DNA of 64,000 nucleotides, from assembly GCA_965222745.1 (NCBI GenBank), contig CBDCUW010000003.1, forward strand, positions 682,001-746,000, written 5' to 3'. The notes below the pieces were generated by a model. The model was not told the origin of the DNA, made no database searches, and saw only the letters and a list, made by a program, of their open reading frames with translations. The DNA is from CBDCUW01 sp965222745. GTDB lineage: Bacteria; Planctomycetota; Planctomycetia; Pirellulales; Pirellulaceae. Below, piece by piece: positions 17,661 through 28,700 of this stretch. Each line of letters begins with the position of its first letter. Position 1 is the first letter of the stretch. The position numbers and the translations under genes are program-made.

Positions 17661-18920
17661 TTACGCCAACAGTCCGTCAATGACGCTGCCGTTGTCGACC
17701 AGCATCATCGGGCGTCCTTGGGGAGTGTAGACCTCTTTGTAAGGATCGATCCCCAAGGCATGACAGATGGTGGCATGAATGTCGGGCACTTTGACGGGAT
17801 TGTCGTGCGGCATCGCTCCATCCTCGTCACTGGCACCGATCACGGTACCCCCGGCGATCCCGCCGCCAGCGAGGAAACAGCTGAAGCACTTGGGCCAATG
17901 ATCGCGTCCGGCACCGTCATTGATCCTGGGCGTGCGGCCAAATTCAGACAGCATCACCACCATCGTCTTTTCGATCAGCCCGGTTTCGGCTAAATCCTGC
18001 AGAAGCGATCCGAGCGCCGGGTCCATCACCTCGCCATGTTCGCGCATGCGAGTGAAATTGTCACCGTGCGTGTCGAAGCCGCCGCGATTGATTTGAACAA
18101 ACCGAACTCCTTCGGCGACCAGACGTTTCGCCAACAGGGCACCGCGTCCGAATGGAGTGTCACCATATCGCTGCCGATCCTTTGCGGGCACTTTGTTTAG
18201 CTCGAAGGCCTTCAAGGCAGGGCTGCGCATCAGCCGAACCGCCTCGTCGATCGCCGTGGTGGTCGAAGTCAAACGCGTATCACTGGTGCCGCGATTGAAA
18301 CGATTGTTGAACTTTTCCAATCTTTCCAATCGCCGGTTGCCGCGTTCCATGGCAACACCGGCAGGAAATTTCAAATAGGGATCGGGATCGCCCGGATTGG
18401 CAACGAAATAAGCTTCGCAGCTCTGCCCCAGATAACTGGCCGACCGCGCCTGGCCGCTAATCGAAATGAACGAAGGCAGATCGCCGACCTTTTCCTTTTC
18501 GTGCGCCACGACCGAACCGAAACCGGGATGCTGCACCGGTCCAGGCAGGAAACTGGTTTGCAAATTGTAAGATGCACGGGCGTGGGCACCCTGAGTCCCG
18601 GCGATCGATCGGATCAGCGCCGCGTGATGCATCTGTTTAGCGACAGTCGGAAAGATTTCGGAAATCTGAACCCCATCCGCACTGGTACGTATCGGATCGA
18701 ATTCACCCTGCGTCGGCCGGCCCGGTTTCGGATCCCAGGTATCGATATGGGACATGCCGCCGCCGTTCCAAAACAGAATGACATTCTCGCAGCTGGCGGC
18801 GTGATCCTTGCCCGAAGCGGCGATCAATTGATGGATCGGCATTCCCAACAGCGTCGCGCCCGCCGCCGACTGCATCATCATCCTGCGGCGCGTCGTCTTG
18901 TAGTCGTGACATCCAGACAT
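17661..18920 (-). CDS. DUF1501 family protein
   Basis: ATG at 18920 follows a GGAG about 10 bases upstream and gives 419 residues; the longer reading to 19076 enters the neighbour and lacks this ribosome site. The N-terminus has a twin-arginine-like start (TTRRRMMMQSAAGATLLGMP). Family signatures follow: ENVILFWNGGGMSHIDTWDP, FVQINRGGFDTHGDNF, MVVMLSEFGRTPRIN and GRDHWPKCFS. The metal-ligand-like Asp and His residues of this alkaline-phosphatase-fold family are present. It lies 100 bases after its usual partner, the DUF1549/DUF1553 gene. Reaction unknown. Confidence 0.92.
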   Translation of the reverse strand: MSGCHDYKTTRRRMMMQSAAGATLLGMPIHQLIAASGKDHAASCENVILFWNGGGMSHIDTWDPKPGRPTQGEFDPIRTSADGVQISEIFPTVAKQMHHAALIRSIAGTQGAHARASYNLQTSFLPGPVQHPGFGSVVAHEKEKVGDLPSFISISGQARSASYLGQSCEAYFVANPGDPDPYLKFPAGVAMERGNRRLERLEKFNNRFNRGTSDTRLTSTTTAIDEAVRLMRSPALKAFELNKVPAKDRQRYGDTPFGRGALLAKRLVAEGVRFVQINRGGFDTHGDNFTRMREHGEVMDPALGSLLQDLAETGLIEKTMVVMLSEFGRTPRINDGAGRDHWPKCFSCFLAGGGIAGGTVIGASDEDGAMPHDNPVKVPDIHATICHALGIDPYKEVYTPQGRPMMLVDNGSVIDGLLA

Positions 18921-19020
18921 CTTGGAGAAGCTCCCATGAATTTGAAGTGGTGGGTTGCGGCGTCCGGCCGCGCTTGAGTAGGGGACGGTGGCAGCTGCGG
19001 ACGGAAACCGCAGCCATTGA

Positions 19021-21144
19021 CTAGGGAAGGAATCGAAACTCGTTGCAGTTGAGCAAGATCCAGCGGAAATCGGCAAAGCCAGTCAACATGTCTTCACCGG
19101 AATGAGCGATTTCTGATGCCTCGGCAATCTCGTCGGCCGATGGCAGCCGAGTCAGGATTTCAACGTAAGTGTATTTGATGGCCCGGGTCAGGTCTTTTTC
19201 GGGGCCGGTGAGCATCGGGTAAACCGGTTCCAATTTTCCCACCCGCGCCGCCTCGTGGGTCAGCCGTCCGTTCAACATCATCAACGCTTGTCGCATCGAC
19301 GCGTTATCAAGCCGGTTCTCGCCAAGGTCCACTCTGCTGGGTTGTCCAAACAGCCGCAAAAAGTGACCGGCGGGCGCGGGGGTGGCCATTCGGTACGAGG
19401 AACTGAATTGCGGATTATCATCGATCGTCCGCTGTACATACTTGGTGACGTACTTCGTGCCTGGTTGGTTTCGCGGCATCTCCTTCATCCGCATCGCCTC
19501 GATCTCTTCCCGCGTCATTTTTTGCATCGAGTCGATCATCGGCGCGTCGTCTTCGGGCATCAACAGTTTGTTGAAATCGAGCTCAATGGCATTCTCTAAA
19601 CCGTAGTTTTCAGCGGAAACCAAGGTCTGATCGTTCATCGCCGTCAATGCCGGTTCTTCCGCCGCTTCGCTCGGGGGCGACGACGAATTTTCTTCCGGCG
19701 ATGGTTCGACCGGCACCCGCACCCGCTGCTTGATGACTTGTGGGTTTTCTCCGGCCAGGTGCTTGACCTCGAACAGGTGTCCCGCCGTCACGATGCTGTC
19801 GTACATCGCTTCGGCCTTCATTCGCCTTACCGGCGTTGCAAGAAATGCCTGTTCCAGTTGCTCACGTTCCGCTTCGGTCGCGCTGCGCGGCACATGCGCC
19901 CTTGCGTAAGCGTCACTCGACACGATTTCTTGTACCAACCAGCGAAAGCTATAGCCACCGGCAACAAACTCTTCGGCAAGGTAGTCCATCGTCTTGGGAT
20001 GGTTGGCCGGATTGTTGTCGCGGAAGTCATCCACCGGTTCAACAAAGCCGATGCCGATCAAGTCCTTCCAAACTCGATTGACGATCAAACGTGCAAAGTA
20101 CCGGTTTCGCGGACTGGTGACCCTTTCGGCCAGTTCGCGACGCAGTTCGCTACGTCCATACAGCTCGGCGTTGACATCGATCTTGCGGATCTCTTTTTTT
20201 GCCTCGCTGGAAACATTCAGCGCATCGCCAAAGCCGCCGCGCAAACGTTTTTTCGTTTTGGCTCCGGCCGAGGCGAGCAGATCGTCGACTGAAGGTCCCG
20301 CTTGCTGCTTGCTTTTGGCCGCCTGTTTTTCACGCAACGATTTCAGCCGCTGGATGAACGCCAGATCTTTGGTCTCGTCCAAGTACGGAAACGGAAACGA
20401 GGCTTTCATTGGTTTGCGCTGATCCGAATCCGCTTCGTCTTCTGGAGGCCACAGCACCATCGAATTCTTGTCTTCGGTCGTGTAAATCGTGCGCGTCAGG
20501 TTGTTCTCTTTGCGGCGAGTTTTTCCGAAGTAAGCCGCCACGCTGTAAAAATCTTCTCGCGTCCATTTGTCGAACGGATGATCGTGGCATTGGGCACAGC
20601 TGATTCGAATGCCCATGAAGACTTGAGCGGTAGCGCTGGCCAGCGCCATGGGATCGGCGTCATCCCCAAGAACAAATCCGACTTCGGGAGTGCGCCCCGC
20701 CTTTCCGTTGGTGGCGATCAAACGACGACACATCTGGTCGTACGGCATGTCGGTTGAAATCGCGTTATGGACGTAGGCAAGCAGCGCCGTGCCCCCTTCT
20801 TCGTTGCTGCGAATCCGCAACATGTCGGCAAAGAACGCGCTCCAGCGATCGGCAAATCCATCGTCGCCGATGTATTGCTCGATCAATTTCTGACGACGCT
20901 GCTGCTGCGGCCATTTCAAGTAAGCCGCAATCTCTTTTCCGGTGGGAATACGGCCCGTCAGATCGAGACAAACTCGTCGGGCAAATCCCAGGTCATCCAC
21001 TGCACCGAGCGGCTGCAGATCGATGCCCAGCTCGCGATTCTCCTCCTGCAGCACGCCGTCCAACGTTCCCGCCGAACAAAACGTTGCGATCACCAGGCAG
21101 CCCAGAAGATTGGAGCCGTAGCCAAAAATGGTCGTGGGTTTCAC
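19021..21144 (-). CDS. DUF1549/DUF1553 protein
   Basis: 707 residues with a hydrophobic export segment (LLGCLVIATFCSAGTLD). DUF1549 covers about residues 35-230 (DLGFARRVCLDLTGRIPTG, then a CxxCH motif in CAQCHDHPFDKWTREDFY). DUF1553 covers the C-terminal part (NRYFARLIVNRVWKDLIGIG, DFRDNNPANHPKTMDYLAEE, later MLNGRLTHEAARVGKLEP). The CxxCH suggests possible haem binding. A charged low-complexity insert with many Glu, Pro and Ser lies near residue 480. These genes nearly always pair with DUF1501; here the partner follows directly. Confidence 0.92.
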   Translation of the reverse strand: MKPTTIFGYGSNLLGCLVIATFCSAGTLDGVLQEENRELGIDLQPLGAVDDLGFARRVCLDLTGRIPTGKEIAAYLKWPQQQRRQKLIEQYIGDDGFADRWSAFFADMLRIRSNEEGGTALLAYVHNAISTDMPYDQMCRRLIATNGKAGRTPEVGFVLGDDADPMALASATAQVFMGIRISCAQCHDHPFDKWTREDFYSVAAYFGKTRRKENNLTRTIYTTEDKNSMVLWPPEDEADSDQRKPMKASFPFPYLDETKDLAFIQRLKSLREKQAAKSKQQAGPSVDDLLASAGAKTKKRLRGGFGDALNVSSEAKKEIRKIDVNAELYGRSELRRELAERVTSPRNRYFARLIVNRVWKDLIGIGFVEPVDDFRDNNPANHPKTMDYLAEEFVAGGYSFRWLVQEIVSSDAYARAHVPRSATEAEREQLEQAFLATPVRRMKAEAMYDSIVTAGHLFEVKHLAGENPQVIKQRVRVPVEPSPEENSSSPPSEAAEEPALTAMNDQTLVSAENYGLENAIELDFNKLLMPEDDAPMIDSMQKMTREEIEAMRMKEMPRNQPGTKYVTKYVQRTIDDNPQFSSSYRMATPAPAGHFLRLFGQPSRVDLGENRLDNASMRQALMMLNGRLTHEAARVGKLEPVYPMLTGPEKDLTRAIKYTYVEILTRLPSADEIAEASEIAHSGEDMLTGFADFRWILLNCNEFRFLP

Positions 21145-21283
21145 AGAAGTCTCCGAATTCTGGTAGATCGCGGCTCATCCGCAAGCGAGTGCTGGTGGGG
21201 CGTCAGCGCGGACAGCCGCTGCGCATGAGGGCGGGTAATTTCACGCAAAGTGAACGCGTCATCATAACGAGATGTACCCGACT

Positions 21284-21326
21284 GTAGGCCGACTTGTCCC
21301 CAAGTCGGCGACTTCTCCGAAGTCGC
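21284..21326 (+). repeat. GTAGGCC repeat fused to GCGACTTC hairpin
   Basis: GTAGGCCGACTTGTCCCC...GTCGGCGACTTCTCCGAAGTCGC lies in the 209-base gap between the TonB-like and DUF1549 genes. It joins two hairpin types of the window, the GGCCGACTTG type and the GCGACTTC-TCC-GAAGTCGC type, end to end. Confidence 0.8.
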
Positions 21327-21353
21327 ATCGTGCCCCTCTGTAGAGCGGGGCGT

Positions 21354-22142
21354 TCAGTCGTCGTCGCTCTTTTGCTCCTGGTCGGCTTGGGCAGCTGTAC
21401 CTTCTCGCTGCATCCGTTCCGCTTCTGCCGCTGCCTGTTCGGCGACTTCGCTTGCCTCGATGGTTTTCTGGATCAGCGGCATCACCACTTGCCGGTAAAT
21501 GCCGGCGGCCATCGGGAAACGTTTCATCTGCTGAAACGCTTCAAAGACCGGTTCACCTTCGGCTTCGGTCAGCGGCACTTTTTGCGTTCTGCCTTGGGAA
21601 TCCACCAGAATCGATTCGTATTGCCATCTGCCCGCCTCGTTTTTGGTGCGAGTCACATCGTGCAGCTGGGCGGTTTCGGTATCGAACTCTCCTTCCGCAG
21701 CGTCTTCTTTGGGGACATGTCCAGGTTCAAGTCCCAATGTTCCAGCAATCGCAGCTGTGACTTCCTGCACCGACTGCTCGCTCGAAATCGCTTCGAGTCG
21801 CTTCAGGTTCTTTTCTAACTCCGACAGTTTCCGTTCATCCGAAAGTTTTTCGAATTGTTCTCGCTGTGCGTCGATCGAAGCCTGAATCTGCTCCGCCGGC
21901 ACTTCGGGACTTGGCGCTGGCGGTTTGGGAACCGCCGATTCGGTGGATGAACTCTCGGCTTGCCGAGCTGCAACAGGTTGCTTTTGCGTTACCGATTCGT
22001 CTGTGTCGGGCAGGTACCAAAAGAACAACACAGCAACCAAAGCCAAGTGAAAGACGATCGAAACGACGATCGCTGGCCGCCGCCAGGAACGTTGGGGCAG
22101 ACTGCGCGCCGAGTCGGATTCGATCGGATGGTCAGATTTCAC
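21354..22142 (-). CDS. TonB-like membrane anchor with coiled coil, no TonB C-terminal domain seen
   Basis: 262 residues. A basic cytoplasmic start (RSWRRP) precedes one membrane span (about 24-44) that shows Ser28, His32 and Leu39, the same S-x3-H-x6-L spacing found in the TonB membrane helix that contacts ExbB. A Pro/Glu/Ser-rich stretch (SAVPKPPAPSPEVP) and a coiled coil (LSELEKNLKRLEAI) follow. The end (EASEVAEQAAAEAERMQR) is helical and does not look like the TonB C-terminal fold. It stands first in the minus-strand cluster that also holds exbB and two exbD genes, so an energy-transducing role is reasonable but inferred. Confidence 0.75.
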   Translation of the reverse strand: MKSDHPIESDSARSLPQRSWRRPAIVVSIVFHLALVAVLFFWYLPDTDESVTQKQPVAARQAESSSTESAVPKPPAPSPEVPAEQIQASIDAQREQFEKLSDERKLSELEKNLKRLEAISSEQSVQEVTAAIAGTLGLEPGHVPKEDAAEGEFDTETAQLHDVTRTKNEAGRWQYESILVDSQGRTQKVPLTEAEGEPVFEAFQQMKRFPMAAGIYRQVVMPLIQKTIEASEVAEQAAAEAERMQREGTAAQADQEQKSDDD

Positions 22143-22774
22143 GATGGTGTTGAAGTCTCTGCGGACACTTCCCGGCTCCGGTGGAACACTTCGAAAGCAA
22201 CGGTCTGATTGTATTCGCTTTCATCACCGATTTTTTTCAGCACATGACCAGTGCTGTCACGCAATCAACGGACACTTGCAAAGTCACTTGAAAGCAACCT
22301 CGCTCACTGCGAAACACGTTGGGTTGTTACCGGTGATCTGCGAGCAGTCTAACTCAATCGACCAGAAAAATAAAAATGTTTTCATGTGCATCGTCCTTCT
22401 GTTTCGTTCCTTGAAATCGTCGTTAACCAAGTGGCGACAACGAAATGCGCTTGCGTGCCAAACAGACGCACTTCGAAAAGATTTTGCGGCTTGGGAAATG
22501 TGTTACAAAAAAATGATTGACGGGTCACATACAAGTCGTATGATCGAAGATGCTTTTCTCGGGGCGTCTCTTTGCAACACAACGGTTCGCCACCGGGTGA
22601 AGGTCTTTTCAACTTCATCTGTTCCATGCGCGGTGGGGACCTGGCGGTGGCTAGACGGATTGTCTTGTGGTGTGTTTGCAGGTTGTCAGCCAATCAGGCT
22701 GGCTTCCTCTCTTTCAGCGTTACCCGCTTTTCCAAAGTCAACGAGCAACCTTTTTGGGGCTTAGGGGATTGATC
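22143..22774. other. divergent intergenic region upstream of the RHS gene
   Basis: About 630 bases separate the TonB-like gene (minus) and the RHS gene (plus). No gene is supported; short readings here are chance. The stretch is more AT-rich than its surroundings around 22340-22560 and holds the promoter candidate listed separately. The remaining ~225 bases form a long leader; I see no known riboswitch fold in it. Confidence 0.5.
22517..22544 (+). promoter_or_regulatory. sigma70-like promoter for the RHS gene
   Basis: TTGACG (22517-22522) and TATGAT (22539-22544) are separated by 16 bases, close to the housekeeping consensus. A start of transcription near 22551 would leave a leader of about 225 bases before the ATG at 22775. 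Confidence 0.5.
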
Positions 22775-25700
22775 ATGACCAGGTACTTCAGTGAGCGCCG
22801 TTTTGCATCAGTTTTGCATTTGGTTTGCGCGATGATGGTGATCGGGACACTTGGGACCGCCACAACTGACGCGCAAGTTCTCCAAGACATCATCACGCTC
22901 AGCGAAGCGCAGCAGGCGGCTCAGAATTCGCCGCTGTACAGTTGCTGGAATAAGAGTAACTGCGAGCTTTGTCCGGGGTCGCGGCCGACGCAGTGCATTG
23001 ATTCCAATTCCAGCTCTGGTAAGTCGGGCTCGTTTTCTTGTGGTAGTCGTTGTGGAACTGGCAGCGGTGGAGCTTCGCCGTCGCAGTTGTTGGCGGTGCA
23101 GTCGACGGTCGGTTTTGGCGACAACGGTCCCAGCGCGCTGGCCGCGGCGACTTATACCGATGCGGCGGTCGTGTTCAATTTTGGCGTGAACATGATGCAC
23201 TGGGGTGACGACATCCGAACGATGGGATCGGGGCCCGGTTCGGGTGCAGGGTGTGGGACGGTGCTGCGGCGGATTCATCGGCCTCGGCACATCGCGCTGG
23301 CCAGTTCGCTGGGGCCGGGTGTGTTTACCAATTTCGATATCCGGCTGGTGGCCGAATCGAGTAGCCCCGATATGACTTATCTCGATTTTCTGGTCCGCGA
23401 TCCTTTTGCCGCCATTCCCTACTCCATGTACGACGCGTCGGATGTTTATGACGACCAGGGAAACCGGCTCTACATCATCGGCACCAAGCTGACTGACTTG
23501 GCGGGTAAAGCGCGGATGCTGAAGATTGGTGCTTTCACTTCCAATTCACAGATCAGTGACTTTTCGGTCGCTCCCGCCGATCCCGAGAACGACGTCACCA
23601 GTTCCAACTACTACTTCGCTTTCAATGGCTGGGATACGGCGGAGTTGGAATGTTACGACGGCGGGAAGATGACGTTCGATATTTTACGGATTCCCGATCA
23701 TGAAACGTGGAACGTGGTGCTCGGCTACGATCCTCTGGATGAAAACAACGTCTATCCCGGCTACACCGAGGCCCGTTATGGTGGTGGGTTTTTCAATGAA
23801 AAACTGATCGGACGGCTCACGTCGGTCTCCGGTGCCGCCGGGACTTACACGGTCACCTACAAGCAGCCGACCGTCACCGAGGTTTTCAACTCGTTCGATT
23901 ATCTGCACCAGATCGATACGGTCACCGGTCCTGACGGCACGGTGATGACGTTCCAGTACAACGGCGGCGACCCAAAGATCACCAGCGTCACCTCCAGCGA
24001 CGGACAGACGGCGACTTACCAGTACACCGCCGGCGGTTTTCTCAGCTCGGTCGCTTACGCCGACAGCACGACCGCGTCGTTCACCCATTCGGGCGACGCC
24101 AGCACGGGACTGGCCGAGATCGCTTTCGATGATCATCGCGCTCCCGAGGGACATCAAAAGAAGAAGGCCTACGTGACCGGGATCGTCGCCGGCATGTCGG
24201 GCAACGACATTCTCTACTACAACGGCGCGGTCAACCTGGTGCGAGTGATCGCCAACGAAGCCGATGAGGTGGTGTATGCCAACTTTGGTTTAAGCGATGT
24301 CGGCGAGGGCCAGACGATCCTGGTCTACGAAGGGGGCGGCAAGCTGCGGGCGTTTCGCGAGACTTTCAATCTGAGCCAGCAGAACGGTTATCGCCGGCGG
24401 TTCATCAACGAAGTCGACGATGGCTGGCAGATCGACATCACCGGCGGCGGTTTCAACTACACCGGCACTGAGCAGGACGCCTATGCTTTCAAGACCTACA
24501 GCGCCACCAACATGCTCTCCAGCACCGTCGGCTACATTCAAACGCCCACCTCGGTGCAGCTTTACAACTTCGACGACGACGGTGTTTTCGGCATCGTCGG
24601 CTACCTGGATGGATCCTTTGAATCGACTTATCGCGATGAAAAGAAGCGGCCGCTGAGATTTCGTGATCGTCAGGGCCGAGTGACCAAGTACGAATACAAC
24701 ACCGACGGGATGATGACCAAGAAGATGGTCGGCATCCTGGAGGACCCGTCCAACGGCAACGGCATCGATCCCTATTCAGGCGGCGCTGCCTACGACCCGA
24801 ATCCGACCAACGACATCCAAACGGCCGACTACGCGGTCTACCAGTGGCAATACAACACTGACAATCGAATCACCAAGTACATCGATCCGCTCGGCAACGA
24901 AACGGACTACGCCTACGATACCAATGGTCGCTTAACAACCGTCACCAAACCGGCAACCAACATCGGCGGCACCCGTCCAACGATCGGCTACACCTACGAC
25001 ACGTCGGGCCTGGTCAAAACGGTTACCGATCCGGTGGGTGACGTGATCGAGTATTTTTACGACAGCCAAGATCGGTTGATCAGCACGCTGTACGACGATG
25101 GCACGACCGACCGGATTTTCTATGTCGCCAGCGGCAACGGCGAAGGCCAAGTAGAAAAGCTGGTCAATCGGATGGGAGTGGTTACCACTTACGCCTACGA
25201 TTCTTCTCATCGATTGACTTCACGCACCGTCGCTTCGGGCACGATGGATGGCGCCGGCAACGAGACCGCCACTCCCGATCTCGCTTTGGCCGAAACATGG
25301 ACCTACTTGACCGGCACGAAACTGCCGCTGCAACATCGTCGCGGCGGTTTGCTGACCACCCACGTCTACGACCACCAACTTCGCCGCGAGGAAACGACCC
25401 AGGAGATCTCCGCGAATCAATCGCTGACCAGCAAATACGCCTACGTCGACGGCAAACTCTACTCGACCGAAGACCCGCACGGCCGCAAGACGTTTTACGC
25501 CTACGATGATGACGGACGTTTGATCCGAACAGTCATCGGCACCGTTCCCGAATTCACGGTCCCCGGAACAGATCCCGATCCGTACGTCAATCTCCTCGCA
25601 CTCAATCGCGACACCACGGCCAACGCCGACTACATCATTTCCGACACGGTCTACTCGTCGGCGGGCGATATCGAGCGTCAGCACGACGGTCGCAACATCG

Positions 25701-28700
25701 AAACGCACTTCGAGTACGATAGCCGCGGGCGTCAAACCGCCCGCATTGCCGCCGCCGGAACCACGATCGAGGCGCGCGACGAAACCGACTACGACCTCGA
25801 CAGCCACGTCCTTGCCGTCCGCTCTCCCCGTTACTTCGATGCCACCGACACCGGCGGCTACCAGAAGGCGTCCGAAACCTGGACCTACACGCCAGCCGGA
25901 CTGGCCGCCACGCACAACGAGGCTCCTGGAACGACCGAAGCGGCGACTGAATCCTATGTCTACGACCTCGCCGGCCGCCGCACCCAGCACACCGACTTCG
26001 CCGGCAAGATCTGGAAAACGCACCACGAAGATTGCTGCGGCCAAGTCACCGCGAGTGAAAATCCGCTCGGCCATGGCAGCATCACTCGCACAAGCGCGAT
26101 CGGCCTGACCGTCCATCAAGCCACCGTCGCCGACTACACCGACCACGTCACCGCCTTGGACAATCCGGTTGACGCCAAAACGTATCGCGAAGTCACGACT
26201 CGCTATGACGGCCGCGGCCGACCGATTGCCCGAACCACCTGGCTAGTCGCTCGTGGTGTCGTCGACGCCACCGATCCGCCGATCGCGGGACTCGACGGCG
26301 TTTCCGCTGCCGATGGCCTGACCGAACAGTACCTCTACGACGACAACCTGGCTGACAACAGCGGCCTGGATAGCAGCGGTGGTGTCACGCCGCTGATCGG
26401 CAGCAACGCCATCTCGTTGTCGACCGCACTTACCCAACTCGCTGACACCGAAGCTGGCGGCGGAGCCGGCATCACCTTCGACGCCGACGCCCCTGGCACC
26501 GCCCGTGTCACGATCAACGCCGAGGGAGAAGTTCGCTTCTCGATCTCCTCCGGCGGCGGCAACGTCATGTCCGGCATTCTCGATCCAGCCAACAACTCAC
26601 TGCTCACTTGGAACTGCACCGGCAAACCGGCCACTCAAACGATCACCGGTTACGGCACCGTCCTCGTCTCCAAAACCATCAACGCGCTCGGCAAAGTCCG
26701 CAAGACACTGACCGACGCCGCCGGCCGAACCATCGAAAACCACGATGCACTCGGCAAAGTGACCACCTACACCTACGACGCCGCCGGCAACCAAACCAGC
26801 GTGCGCGATCCCAACAGCGTTGGCCAGGACTGCACCTATGACCAACTCGGCCGCGACTTGACCTGCACCGACACCGCCGGCGACGCCACCAGCAGTGCCT
26901 ACGACCGCGCTGGCAACAAGATCACTGCGACCGACGCCAAAAACAACACAACCACTTACGCCTTCAACGCGCGAGGCCGCCAAACTTCTCAAACCGACCG
27001 TCTCAGCGGCGTAACCAGCTTCGCCTACACCGCTACCGGCCAACTCGCCTCGCTGACCGACGCCGAAAACCAGGTCACCTCCTACACCTACGACGACTCT
27101 GGAAACAAACTGACCGAAACCTACCCCGACCATACCGGCGGCACTCCAGGCCAATCGACCTACGGCATCGTCACCTTCACCCACGACCCAGCCGACCGAA
27201 CCCAGCGCAAGCAAGACCAAACGGGTGACACCGTCACCTACAACTACGACCTGGCTGGTCGGCTCACCTCCCGCGATTACCGCACAGCCGCCAACAGCCC
27301 TTCGGGGACGATTGCCGACAGCGACACCTTCACCTATGACGCCGCTGGTCGGATGCTCACCGCCGCCTCTGGCCGTTACAGCAACACCGTCACCTACACC
27401 TACGACGATGCTGGACGCAAATCAACCGAAGCTCTCACCATCGCCGGCCAAACCTACACCACCACAACCACCTACAACGCCGCCGGCCAGGTCACCGGCT
27501 ACAGCTACCCCGACGGAACCGCTGTTGCCCGCAGCTACACCGATCGAGGACAATTGGCCACGATCGCGGTCGACGGCACCACCATCGACACTCGCAGTTA
27601 CGACGATGGAGGCCGGATGACATCCAGCGTGTACAATAACGGAGTGACCCAGTCCCGCGTCTACAACAACGACAACACGCTCGCCAGCATCACCCATACC
27701 GGTGCGGCGATCGGCAACTACAGCTACGGCTGGGATGAGAACAAAAACAAAACCTCCGAGACGATCACCGGAACAATGAGCGGTTACGGTTTCAGCGTTG
27801 GATCAAGCGGATACGACAACGAAGACCGCTTGGTCAACTGGCAGCGAGATGACACAGGTCTCGACCAATCCTGGAATCTCTCGCTGGTCGGCGACTGGAA
27901 CAGCATCACCGAAAATCTCTCTACGCAAAGTCGGACGCACGGAGCGGCTCACGAACTGCTCACCGCTGCATCACAATCCATCACCCACGACGTCAAAGGC
28001 AACATGACGACGATCCCAGCCGTCCTCCGCAGCGGCTCCAACCCGCTCGCCCTGACCTGGGACTTCGACAACCGGCTCATCGGAGCCGACATCGACAACG
28101 ATTCAACCGATGACGTTACTTACGGCTATGACGCTTTGGGCCGACGAGTCAAACGCGACGACGGCACCACGGCAACCATCTTCGTCCAAAACGGACAACA
28201 AACCATCGCCGACTACACCTCCGGCACTGCCGCCACCAGCCCAATCTACACCTACGTCTACGCCGCCTACATCGACGAACCGGTCTATCGAGGTGGTAGC
28301 GGCGGCACCCGCTACTACCACCGTAACCAGCAATACAGCATCACCGCCCTAACCAACGGCAGCGGAACGATTCAAGAACGCTATGCGTATATGGCCTACG
28401 GTGAACCGACCATCACCGACGCGACTGGCACAGTACGCACCTCAACCGCCGAAGGCAACCGGTACACCTACACGGGAAGAGAGTGGGACGAAGAGTCCGA
28501 GCTGTACCACTACCGCGCCCGGATGTACGACCCGCTCAGTGGACGGTTTTGCTCCAGAGATCCGATTGGGTATGTGGACGGATGGAACATGTTCGCGTCA
28601 AACCTAGGATTGGATCGCACAGATCCTACTGGATGGTGTGCGATCGAAAAGAAGTGCAATATCAAGAGCTTTGATCTAGCTGAAAAAGAGTGTGGCTTTC

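Noticed and set aside
25220..26146. 308-residue minus-strand frame opposite the RHS gene
   Set aside because: Composition is Gly/Val/Arg-rich, mirroring YD-repeat codons. No ribosome site and no domain.
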